From the NCBI RefSeq assembly GCF_000001735.4, contig NC_003076.8, positions 5,022,001-5,086,000 of the forward strand: 64,000 bases of DNA, in the 5' to 3' direction. Within the stretch, counting starts at the first letter, position 1, and each line of letters opens with the position of its first letter. Below the pieces are notes generated by a model. The model saw nothing but the letters and a program-made list of their open reading frames with translations. It searched no databases and was not told the origin of the DNA. The DNA is from Arabidopsis thaliana (lineage: Eukaryota; Streptophyta; Magnoliopsida; Brassicales; Brassicaceae). A program made the position numbers and the translations under genes. Shown here piece by piece: positions 45,997-57,578 of the stretch.

Positions 45997-46494
45997 GTAT
46001 TTTGTCATTTAGAATTTGTAGACGGAATATCTTTGCATCCTGAGTTTAGTGATAGTTTGCGATTGAATACATGACTTGTTTTAGGAAAAGAGATTTTTTT
46101 ACTGACTCGAACTGCCAGAGGAAGAGAAGGGTGTTCTGTCTTTTACATCATTTGCTGGTGAAACATTTTTTTAAATGAAAATATAATATCCTCAGTTCTA
46201 GTTAAGCTTGATTCCTTTAGCTCTGGTAGAGTGGTGTTTTGGAAGAGAAATGGTGTTTTGTCTTTACATCAATTGAGGTTTGCTGAAATATTCTTCTTGA
46301 TGGATATAACATTGTTGAGCTTTATCTTGAGTGGAGTCTTTTACAAAACATTTTTATGAAGTTTACATAAACAACTAAGAAAAGAACATAAGAAAGGGGT
46401 TCAGAGAACCAAGAAACCAAATGTTCTCAACTCTGTAAAATGGATGATTTAGATTCCTTGATTTACAATTCTAAGTGAAGATTAATTAGGAATA
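45997..46494. other. Convergent 3' region of the TAF8-like gene and LNG1
   Basis: 3' UTRs facing each other. Two diverged direct copies (about 46120-46172 and 46240-46298) share GGAAGAGAA, GGTGTTYTGTCTTT, ACATCA-TTG and TGAAAYATT. Nothing else is seen. Confidence 0.4.
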
Positions 46495-49400
46495 TTAGCA
46501 ATGAAAAAGCTGCCTTGGTTGCCCACTGAGCATCCTTGGAAAAGCTGCAAACTCGCTTGTCACAACTTCACCAATCAAGTCTTTGAAGATTAGCCTCTCA
46601 ATGTCTAACACTAACCCTGGTGTCTCTCCTTCAATCTCCTTCCAGTTCATGCCATGGCTTTGCAGATCCTCCCAAATGAGGTCTTCATCGTCCTCATCCA
46701 AGATACACTTTGAGTTATCTTGTAATCGATCAATCTCTGAACACAGAGTTTGCAGAAGCTCTTCCCCTCTTGAACTTTTTTCGTGTGTCCTTTGCGTGCT
46801 GATTGATAATGTTATGGATGGTTGCTTTGTACACCCTTCTGCAGCGAATCTGTGAGCTAAGATCTCGTTGATGGTGTCAAATATGAGCTTCCTCTTACTT
46901 CTCTCAACCAGGTTCACCGTTTGTTGTTGTCCAAATCCTCTGCCTTTGTGCTTGTTGTCCTGTAGACTCACATTGCTTGTCTTGTTCTGTTCCAGTACAA
47001 AGAAAAGGCTCGGGTTGATCGGTAGGTGTGCTTGGTGCAGCTGGATGCTTATCATGCTGTAGTCGATATCTCGTAGAAGCCCTGATGCCAACATTATCTC
47101 TGAGATGTACTTGTGGTCACCATTTTTGAATTCGGCATCGTCTTCCATGAAACCCTCCGTAAGTTCAGCATCAGGTTGCTTTAGACTCGTGTTACTCTCA
47201 GGCCACACAATCGATCTACATAAGTTGTTGTTCTTGTTCATCCAATGGGACTCTTCAGAACTTAGATTGTCGTCCTCTGTGACAAGAGAGATAGTAAAGG
47301 TGAGAAACTTTAAACAAATCAAAACTTGCAATCTGTTTTGAATATATCTTGGACAAATGTAACGAGTTTAATATTTATGAACTTGTAGTTTAACATTTCT
47401 TTTTTTGGCTCGAAGAAAAGTTGAATGCCAGTCTGAATTTTTTGGACCTTCCCAGTGACTCACCTTTAAAGACAATGGATATCTTCCGCACAGGGGATGG
47501 TGAATCATCTTCGTCGAAAGCTACATCAAGAACTGACACCGGGCTGGGCTGCTCCACTGTAACTTTCAGAGGTTTTGACAGCGACCTCATTCCCAAGTCT
47601 GGACTCTGCATTGATAAATGGACAAGATTCTTGTGAAACATGTACTTGTGAATAACTTGTAAAAGAGAAATTTGCTTTAGGAGAAAAGTTTATACCCTTT
47701 GTTTCGGGGTGTGCTGCTCCGTAATGTCGCTGTTCCTCTCATAGTTATACCTGCTTGTAACCTCAGTATCAAGGTTAGAGGCCAAGCTTACGTTGCTGTC
47801 AGATCTTAGACTTCTCAAGTCACTGCTTTCATCACTTAAACGGTCTTCAGATTGCTGTAGGCCACGAGATTTTATCCCTGGCTTTCTTCTCGGGGAGGCT
47901 GACTCTGTCTGTTGCCTACTGAGTTGTTGTCTCTGGTTCTTGTTCAGTTCTGGTTTTGGGGATGTTGGCCGAGACTGCTTCTCGAACCCAAGCTTCTTTG
48001 GTGGTGTTCTTAGGCTGACACTAGGCTTCTGGATCTTCCCTGACTTGGCCATGTCGCTTTTCGATTGTAATGGTCTGGTACTAGTGTTTTTCATTGTGGA
48101 TTCTGTCTGGCCCTTGTAATATCCTGGCCTCGGGGTCACATCCATAGCACTCTGCTTCCTCGGAATGACTTTCTGGGCTTGCCTCAGGTTTCCAACCTTG
48201 ACATTTGGTAAAGCAACATTCCGCGGGGAGAAAGACGCAGAACCTGCAATGCCTGTGTCTTTGAAGACTGGAGCGGTAGCTGCTTTCATAACCACGATAG
48301 AGGATGATTTAAAATTCATGGACGAGGTGTTTATTGCAGATGGAATTGGCTGATTATTTCTCTGCATAAAATTGCTTGAACATAGAGTTTTGTTGTCATC
48401 ATCATCTTTGCTTATCAACTGCTGCGTCTTCTCCATTGCTTCGAGTATTTGCTTAAGAGCCCTGAGGTCTTTCTCGGACTTTTTGAACTCAAGCTGTGAA
48501 AGCCGCTTCTGTATCTCACCATAAACTGTCAGCGTAGTAGCGTCTGGTATTTTGACTTGGTTCTTGGCACCATCAACTTGCGCCCATGGAGATGCTTTCA
48601 TAGGAAACTTAGCAGGCATCATCTTTTTGATTGAATCAAAACCTCTTGATCTTTGTAGATCTACTTCCACTCGGGAAGTTGGCCTCGGGGAGTCGCAGAA
48701 GCGATTTTCTCTATTCTGAATGGTCACAGGCTCATCTGGAATTACTTCAAGACCCATCAGTTTTGCAACGACGCTTGATGTTGTTCTTCTGTGACCTGTT
48801 ACAAGCTCTTGTGGCTCTGGTGAACAACTAGATCTTGCGCTCCTAAAGGAATTCGATCTACTGTCTAATGACAACCTCGGGGTCTCTTTCAACTTGGCCC
48901 CTGTCTTTCTCGTCTCCCTCTCATCGTAAGAGAACCGAGGACTGTCTTTCAGCTTCACTACTCTCCGTCCCTCACTCCATTCATTAGAATTCCGAGATGG
49001 TGATGATTCTTTGAGAAGAGACACATTAGCTCTGGCTGATTTAGGCTGCTGAGACAAGGCTTCTTCATCTCTGGTTCTTGTCTCCTTATGAATAGAGCTT
49101 CTCACAAGCTCCCTTATATCACTTGGCATCATTAAACCGCCCCACCTTGGCGACCCATTGGTCGGTTCTCTTACAGGATTCTCACCATTACTCAAACCGG
49201 GCTGTTCAAACTGAGAAGCCGTGGTGCTAATATCTGCAGATGAGAAGCTCGAGGAGCATGGTGATGAAGAAAACGACAACCTCGAGGACGATTCAGAGGA
49301 TACTCCCCTCTGTTTCTCCTTTGCAGTCTTCTTCTTCTTACTCTTCTCCTGCAATTCCAGTAAATTTCACTATTAATATTCATTTTCCTTCATGGAAAAT

Positions 49401-49930
49401 ACTATTTCTCTACTGGCGACAGATTCTTACCGTTTCCTTCTTGTCCGCTGAAATGTTGGTATCACCGACATTGTCACTTGCTTTGCCTGCAAAAATTTCC
49501 CCACCAAATTTCAACTTTTAACAAATACGTAGTTTTGTTAGATAATACACCTATAGATAAGTATAGAGAATTCTAAAGACAAGACATGTTATAGAGCTTT
49601 GGTTTCTTGCATCTTTAGTGGTCCTGAACCTTGTTTTTAGGATCTTAGTCAGGAACTAGAATACAAAAACAATGTCTTATGTTGAAGAACTTTTTCCTCT
49701 CAAACGTATAATTTTTCTTCAGGTTTTGATGGAGAGGACATAGCAAGCTAAGAAAGAGAAAAGAGAGAGAGAGTGTTACCTGAAGGAAGAGACTTGAGCT
49801 CATCTCCGGTGACACGTCTCGGTGGATAATGTTGCCGGTAAAACACCTGAAAGATCCCATTCATACATCCAATCTGTTTATTCAGATTTGGATTCTCATC
49901 CGACAAGTTATACAAAAGCTTCGCCGACAT
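46495..49930 (-). CDS. LNG1: LONGIFOLIA1 / TRM2, longitudinal cell elongation protein
   Basis: Plant-specific TON1-recruiting-motif family protein that promotes polar (longitudinal) cell expansion in leaves, acting with cortical microtubules. Five exons (49930-49780, 49486-49431, 49348-47696, 47605-47464, 47276-46495) give 927 residues. The N-terminus MSAKLLYNLSDENPNLNKQI and following sequence is the conserved LNG start. The core RTTSSVVAKLMGLEVIPDEP is the DUF3741/M3 motif, and the C-terminal ~280 residues are DUF4378, ending in the TON1-binding-like motif ERLIFKDLIGEVV. Long Ser/Arg/Lys-rich stretches between are expected in the family. Exon 3 uses donor AAAGG|GTATAA, where reading through would stop at once. 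Its leader is GA-rich (50070-50100). Confidence 0.94.
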
Positions 49931-52900
49931 CTTCTTCTTCTACTTCTTTGTCTTCTTAACTCTGGCCTCAGAAGGTTGTTGACTCTGAAAAACTTTGGAA
50001 CTTTAAGATTCTTCTCATTACCAATTCTTGAAAATCTCCACTCTGTTATCTCCTCTGTTTTGTGTCTCAGAGGAAGTAGTAGAAGAAGAAGAAGAAGAGA
50101 CAGGAGGACAAAGAAGAACCCAGCATTAAGACAAAGGTAAAGCTACTTGTGAAGTTATGAGCAGACAAGGAATTAGGTTTCTCTGTGTATGTTCTCTTGG
50201 AGGGTTCCTTGAAGAAGAAAGAAGAGAAGAAGAAAATAATGATATCTTTTTTTTTTGGTTGTTGTTGTTCTTTGTGAGAAGTGAGTCTGTAAAAGGCAAA
50301 GAGCTCTCTCTACAATTATATGGAGAAGCTTTTCAAGCGATATAAAAACATCGGTTATGTAATAATGTTATGTAGTACGTACATACACATGCGTGTACAC
50401 ATGTATTCGTGTGTATCCGTAGATTTATACATTGTAAGAGAATGTAATTGAATTTTTTATTATTCTTACAAATAAAATTTATGACAAAGCTCTGAAAAAA
50501 TCTGCTTGGGAATAATAATGAGGTATCTATTTTTTATGCATCTCTGATGAAAGTGATGCACATGAAAGTTCAGACCAAATTAATTTCTTTTGTTTTCATT
50601 GGATAAGTACCTTTATTTTGCTTTCAATCCAAGAATCTAATGTATTTTGTTAATAATCTTACTGGTGAATGTTTGCTTATTTTTATGGTCAGCAATGGTG
50701 AATCCATCTTTACTTTTATTAATGTCTTACAAACAAATTAGATGGTACAACAATTACTAACAATGTTAATTAGTAATGAATAATTAATGAAGAGAGAAAG
50801 GAAATAATAAATGAAAAAAAGAGGTTTACCTTACCTTACACATCCATGTGGACAAAATAATGTGGGTGGGTCTCTCAAGTCTTTGGTGCCCCTTTACATA
50901 TGCATGTGGCTTTTGTCAGAGACAGACAGCAGAATATTTATTTTTCACAAAGAAATAAATATATATACAAAGAGAAAAATCCTAATAGAAATTAAAAATA
51001 GAGAGAGGAAAACTGAATTCCTAATGGCCAGAAACCAAAATTATAATTAATTGTTTAGGAAGAAGGTGGATTGGTGCACTGGAAGAAAGCTTGCATGGTC
51101 TGAGATTGGTGGGTCTTACAAAAGAATAATTTATTTTTGCTTCACAAAACTATAATTTAAATCTTGAAAATGATATACTTAACTTGAAAAAGTGTTTATT
51201 TTATTTTCAGATAATTCGACAGATATAAATATTATTCTTACATCTAGCTCGTTTATATTAGCAACTTTGGCTTGGGACATTTTAACCCAAAAAAACAACT
51301 TTTGCTTTCGACTTTTGCTTTAATCACATGACTTCAAAATAATCACCATTATGAAAGATATAATGAATTTGTTTCATTAGAAAATAGTAATATAAAGAGA
51401 GGAATTTAAGCTTGTATTATGAGATAGAATAATATGTCTTTTGGTTTTTGTTTTATTTGGAACTTGATAATTTGATTTGAGAGTTTATGTCATGCGATGT
51501 ACTAACTAATTAAAATGCTTTTTGGGGGCAGATCACGTGTTTTTGTTCAACTATGTGCTGTGAACAAGGTGGGGTTTGTTAACTTACTTATTTATTTTAT
51601 ATTAAAAATGATTTCAATATCTAATTTTTTTTTTATATATTTTAATTAGCTTGTAGCCTTGGAAGTAACCAAGGAATATGCTGCACATGGGCAATTTGCG
51701 AGCGTTGCGAATCAAGAATCATTATATTCATCTACACTCTCATTAGTCATTACTAAGCGTGTTTAGTTAAGATTTTTATTTCTATATTATATAATTATTG
51801 GTTACATTACGACATAATTTATATAGTGCATCAATCGGTTATTTGGAATGCAGAATATAAACTTCGAGTTTCATAAGCTATTACAATTATTCGTATTGTA
51901 TGTTTATATTTATTTATTGTTGTATGTACTTTACTTTTTATATATGGTATGTATTGGTGTAAGGGACCAGAGATAAGTGTATATTTTTATATACCAAACA
52001 AACAAAAACAAGATTATTAATCCTCTAAAAAACAAATCATCTATGCGAGCGCTGGTGTCTTTGATTTCTTTTCGTTAAAAGAAATATTATGTATATCTAC
52101 ATACGTAGATTATAAGAGATATGTTTTTCATTCCCAAAGATCTTGATTTAGGTGTTTAAAAGCTTGAGAATGTGTGAGGAAAAACAAGAGGGTACGAAGT
52201 TGAACATGGACCTTGTTTCTTTTGGTAATGTGCTTTTCCAAGTTGACTTTTTTTGCATTGACCCTTAATCCCCAAATCGGTACATGTATCACACGTCATC
52301 CACGCCATGCATCATCTACATCCACTAAAAAGTTCACATGTCATGACCATATCAAGGTTGATGTATACTAGTATACTACAAATTACTTAAGTATATAGAT
52401 TGTGTTTTAACAGAACGAAAGAAGTGTTTAGACAGGGTAATCAATCAGTAAACCCTACGAATTGGGAACAGAAAGAAAATTAGTGGGAAACAATTGGCAA
52501 GTGAAATAAATAAAAGAGGAGCAAAACTCATTTGATTGAAATAATATGCAAATATTATTTAGTAAATTGACTTCAAATAAAATCAAACCCCTCATAGTGT
52601 GGTTTTTGTGATGAATGTCTAAATATCTATTTTAAATTAAATAAGTGGCACATGATTCCGCTTTATTATCACCCACCCTTTCCACATTTGTGTAGTTTCG
52701 CCATTAATTCAAGTGTATATGCTTCTTTTTCTTTGATTTTGACGAGCAACATTACAATACATGCACATATATATCATAATTATTCATAATAATAAATGTT
52801 GTTGCTTGGAAATCCTTAGTATTACTAATGTTTAAAAAAAATCAAAAAAAATCATACTCTGTGTTTGTCACTATATTTTGTGATATATATGTTCCAAACT

Positions 52901-55900
52901 CATAAACTCTCATTGTTCTTTATTTTCCACGTTCAAATTTTTTTGAAGATCCGTTAGTGTAAATTGAATATAAAACGTACTGTAGTAGTAATACATACTA
53001 TCGTGTGTGTAAATTTAATTTAAAAGGTGGATATGAATTTAAGCTTAATACTAAAGAAAAGGTGATTTTAATTTCTTCATATAGTACACAAATAGGCAGA
53101 CAAAGTAATAAATTCTCTCATATAAATGCGATTCGTCAGACCGTTTACAAAAATATTGAGCCCTAACTTCTAAGGCATTACAGATTAGTTAAAAGCACTT
53201 TCATATAACCTACATATTGTTTCGTCACACAGATCAGTTAGGTCAACTCATAAAACAGATAATAGACATCGGCGATATGATTTCTAGGTTCCCAAAATAA
53301 CGAAAGACTAGTATTTGCAAGTAAATTAATTAAGGATTTCACACAATTTTGTTTCTTTCGTTTTCTCTCCTTATATTATACTAAACTGTTCATATATAAT
53401 TTTACATGGATTAGATTTCAGTTTATCTTAAAAGTTGTAGAACTTGACAAGGTACATAACAGCATAAATTATCATCATGATCGCATTCGCATTGCAGAAG
53501 TTGAACCGAGCCAATACTGTTAGGTGAATTATTAAATGTTATTGTGCATGGATTAAAAAGGAAAATAAGAAAAGTCAGGAAACAAAAATACCAAATTAAG
53601 AGTAGATTAAATTTCAAAATTTTCTAATGTATTAAATAACTGTTCTCATCATATACATGCACATGGCAATTTGGTGCTTCCTTCACACATACTTAAAACT
53701 TGTAATATAAAAGCAGTTGGTTGAAATACGAGCCAGCACTTAAGTTTTTTGGTGGGATGATCTAGTGGTTAATTAAGAAAATCCCTTTGATATTCCCTAA
53801 GCACATAATCCTAATCTGCCCACCACTACTACGAAACTCTATTTACGATGAATGGCCTCACTAGAAAGTACTAAAATCAAATCATGATATATTGCTCATA
53901 AGTACATACGAGTAGATTAAAATATTTCAATTATCTACATTTTTGAGTCTATCAGACAGACAATATATGAAGAGTTCTATGATGATTTTAGCAATCTTTC
54001 AACTTTTACGATTTGATATTGTTTGGTAGGATTCGATCTTAAAAATATTGAAATGGATGCTGTATGGATCTTTAATCCATGTTCAATTATTAAAACTCAT
54101 ATCCATAATATCCCACTTATCCGTTTTGTGTATAATCAATGTAAGAAGCTAAACACTTTTGTTGTTTGGTCAGAACATAAAAATTGGAACAAAGTATCAA
54201 TGGCCAGAAAGTGTTCGTTTAGCAAGAGAACCACCGAATACATTCTCTAAACGTGAAATATATAAAGCCAACCGAGAAAGAAATGAAATAGAAGATCGTT
54301 GGGCAATTCATCAGATGGGTAGTAGGAGATGGATGAGAGACGAGTTGTCGAAGCCGCATAAACTTGTTCAACGGAGTTACCAGAGAAACTTAGCACATAG
54401 GAGAATCTTAATGGGTGAGAACTTTATTGCGTATCTAGACAACGTTCTATGATAGACCATTAATTAAGACACCTTCATGTGTAGTTTAGTTGATTTTTGT
54501 AACATTGAATTATATATTATGGTCATATATAGCTTAAATGGTAGTACTATATTCAATTTATTTGATAAATATATATATTCAGCAAGTTGTTCCAATCATA
54601 TTGGCCTTTCCCTTTTTATCTGCATCCATAAGCTAAATTATAAAGCGCACAAGTTGATGTACCTTGGAAGTTCTTAAATTCATCTTTTCTGATTTTCAGA
54701 TAATTGATGTATTTATTTTCCCAAAAAAGCATTTATTTCAACACATGTGAGGGAAATGGAAACATAGTAACGATAAAATAGAGTAATCAAAATAGTATAC
54801 ACATCGAAAACTGATGAAATGAGAGCATGGAAACCATGAAAGCACCATATGCTTTTTCAGCCAAAATGATGCAACTCTTTCTCTTATTATTACTTCTTTT
54901 CTATAATATGATCACTCTCAACTTTGTATATAACTCTAGTCATTATGTTTTCGATACGAATATTACTTTGACAAATTAAGCCACTAAGAAATAGTTTATC
55001 TAGCTAACATCGAAATTTTGATAGATAGAGACGATGCCAATTTCTTACAAATCTCGATCTTATATTTATTTAACATTGAAATTTTAATTCATTGCTTAAA
55101 AAGGTCATGTCATCTACATCCAATTATGGATTGGTATTAATTCCATACAAATAGATTAAAAACGTATTATTTTTAAAAGACTAGTAATAAAAAAACAATA
55201 TATTTTCTTTCATTAATGTAGCAGGGAAATTCAGATGTAAAAGTGAGGGTTTCTACAGATTTTCACATGTCCATTGCCATCCTTCAACGTCACTTATAAA
55301 ATCTAAGTCAACGAGAAAATCTCGTCCGTAGGATGGTGATGATAATGGTCATGATGAAGAGCATGATGATGATCGTACATATTGTGATGGTCCCTGAAGT
55401 CATGGGCTCTTACAACACCTTTCAAGTCTTGTGGTTAATTACCTCCTTTGTCAGAGCCTTTTTCCCTTTTTTTTGTTTTCTTTTTAACTTTTATTCTCTT
55501 TTTACGTTTATTTATCGAAAACTTCAAGAAAAAATAAGAGAGGAATGAATTCATAAAAGCTGACAAAAAAAGAAAGTAACACCAAAAAAAATTGCACTAA
55601 TTTGATATAAAAAAAACTACAGAAAAGCATAAACTTCATGTTGAGAAATATAGCCCAACACAAATTGGATGGACCTCAAAAGATATTGGGCTTACGTTTG
55701 TAGTTTCCTTTTCTCAAGAGGCCTAAGCCCATTCCAACACTTTCATCATTTTTCTTCTTCTTTAAAATACTTAGCAATATGGTATAGTTCGAAATTTTAA
55801 AAATGGAATATAAATCTTGTATCATGGCCTCCCTCTTTTCCCTGTCAATGATTTAGATGATAATATTGATAATCCACAATTTCGTGGGTTGTCACTATTT

Positions 55901-56404
55901 CCTCTGTGATTGGAATCTTTTAATCTATAAAAAATGACAATTGTTAAACATAAATGGTTACAAACAGCTTTGTTGTACCAACATAAAAGAATGTTTTAAA
56001 CGGCTCATGATTAATAATCATTTTGGTCCATCAAACCGGTTTTTACCCAAAAAAAAACCGGGTAAAATTTAAGCGATTTACCAAACAACTAACCCCACAC
56101 GTGCCTACCATAAACTTCATGCCTATTTCTCACCACACACTATCTTACACGTGTAGATTGTATATATACACATTCATGTGTGTATCTCCTTGTTCCTCTG
56201 TTTCTTTACCTTTACTTGCGGCCAATCGTAGAAGAAGAAACAAATCAGGAAAAAAAAGGTACAAAAAAAAAAACTCTCTCCTATGTGTCTTTAATGGTTT
56301 ACAAGTAATCAAATTAATTATAGATATATTGATCTGGATTATGTTTACAATGTTACACATTGTTAGAATTTCAAGAATCGGCGGCGGAATATTCTCGCCG
56401 GAAA
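49931..56404. other. Gene-poor AT-rich region between LNG1 and SP1L4
   Basis: About 6.5 kb. The left 500 bases are LNG1 leader/promoter with GAA repeats, and the right ~250 bases are SP1L4 leader/promoter. Between them I see no gene with clear coding character except the weak candidate at 54.17-54.45 kb. A tRNA A-box-like GATCTAGTGGTTAA occurs at 53759 without a matching B box. A GATGATGATG-type tract at 55333-55380 is low complexity. No CRISPR, rRNA or tRNA gene is seen. Confidence 0.5.
54173..54452 (+). CDS. Candidate last exon or relic of an unidentified gene
   Basis: An open stretch of about 92 codons with protein-like composition ends in a TGA at 54450-54452. It reads KIGTKYQWPESVRLAREPPN, then SKREIYKANRERNEIEDRW, SRRWMRDELSKPHKL and ends GENFIAYLDNVL. 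It has no ATG near its left edge but starts at an acceptor-like TTTGGTCAG (54165-54173), so it could be a 3' exon; no convincing upstream exon was found. It is rich in Arg, Lys, Trp and Glu, unlike the random AT-rich frames around it. No family is recognised. It may be a decayed gene fragment. Confidence 0.25.
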
Positions 56405-56863
56405 ATGGGGAAAGCTAGAGGAGTTAACAGCGGCGGCGGAGAGAGCTCTCTCGGTTATCTTTTTGGTTCCGGCGAGTCTGTTCCCAAACCAAACAAGCCC
56501 AACGCTAAAACCGGTTTTACCACCACCACGACCACCACAACAACAACGGATGGAGCTGGAGGTAGACCCAAGACCACGACCACAACTACAACAACCGGAG
56601 ATAAAAACAAGACAGAGGAGAACTCGGCTGGTGTGAGAGGAAGTCCTAATAATTACTACAGATCAGATGGACAAAACTGTGGCAACTTCCTCACGGTAAG
56701 AGTTTTAAATTCAAGTTTGATTGAGGAACTTGAATTTAAAACTGATTTGGTTTTGTGGTTTGAGAAACAGGAACGACCATCTACGAAGGTTCATGCTGCA
56801 CCAGGTGGAGGATCTTCTTTGGGTTACTTGTTTGGATCTGGTCCTTGTGGATCTGACAAATGA
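56405..56863 (+). CDS. SP1L4: SPIRAL1-like microtubule-associated protein
   Basis: Small plant-specific protein of the SPIRAL1 family, which binds cortical microtubules and supports anisotropic cell growth. Two exons (56405-56695, 56771-56863) give 127 residues. The family hallmark is seen at both ends: SSLGYLFGSG near residues 14-23 and again near 111-120, with the divergent middle between. Here the middle has two threonine runs (10 and 8 residues), from ACC/ACA triplet repeats that could vary in length. ATG at 56405 gives the canonical MGKARGVNSGGGESS. The number SP1L4 is from remembered position. Confidence 0.93.
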   Translation: MGKARGVNSGGGESSLGYLFGSGESVPKPNKPNAKTGFTTTTTTTTTTDGAGGRPKTTTTTTTTGDKNKTEENSAGVRGSPNNYYRSDGQNCGNFLTVRVLNSSLIEELEFKTDLVLWFEKQERPSTKVHAAPGGGSSLGYLFGSGPCGSDK

Positions 56864-57578
56864 TTTCTATTTCCACGACAAACATCTCATGCATTTGACC
56901 CTTTGAAAAAATGTAAAAATTGTTCTAAACTTTATTCTTTATCCTTACAAACTGGTTTTGAGGATTGTTTTGAATTTGGCCATTTCTTGTGTTCTTGAAA
57001 AAGCTACGAAGCTTTCTCAATCTTGAGATCTCCAGAATGTGTTTCCAGCAAAAGAAAATCATTTTACAAACTTTGCTATTGGTTATACAACTATTCAAGT
57101 TCCATGTTCCTTGCTCGGTCACCATTCTCATAACAGCTTCCTGAAATTCAACCTTTTTTGCATAAACAACAGTGCAATGTCTCGGACTAGTTCATTACTT
57201 GTCTTAACAACATGGATGTTTCAAGCCAAAATTGATCATCATGTTTGACTTGCAGCTTCTATCTATCAAACAACTGTTAAGTATAAACATTTGAGATCAT
57301 TTAACCAAAAGAACACGTACAATTAAGCGGATCACGGTGGCTAATCAAGCCGGTCACCAAATTATACGATTGATCCTGACCGTTAGATTGTGTACGTTAA
57401 TTTTGATGCACAAAACCGTTTCTTTCCCTCGTTATTTTATTATTAGACCGGATCCGGTTCAATTCTGAACCGAGAAAAACCATAAAACGTTGATTAGGGC
57501 TTTCAATTTGTTGCTTTGTCTCTCTCGAACTTGTGCTAGGGATTTAGGATTAGCGTTAGAGACTCAGTCGAGCAGAGA
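56864..57578. other. SP1L4 3' flank and eIF3m promoter
   Basis: No gene. A TTAGGGCTT telo-box-like sequence near 57493 and a T-rich leader precede eIF3m. An ACCGTTAGATT block at 57370-57390 resembles the AATCTAACGG blocks in the divergent promoter at 11.6-11.9 kb. Confidence 0.4.

Noticed and set aside
53423-53617. Minus-strand frame with a hydrophobic start and clustered cysteines, resembling a small secreted cysteine-rich peptide
   Set aside because: It has no ATG; the first codon is TTG, the hydrophobic part is AT-driven, and no upstream exon with a start was found.
53750-53800. tRNA A-box-like GATCTAGTGGTTAA, as in the head of a SINE
   Set aside because: No B box (GGTTCRANNCC) at the right distance, and no A-rich tail or target duplication seen.
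55330-55400. His-rich (minus) or Met-rich (plus) frame from a CAT/ATG triplet tract
   Set aside because: Low-complexity trinucleotide repeat with stops close by on both sides; no supporting signals.
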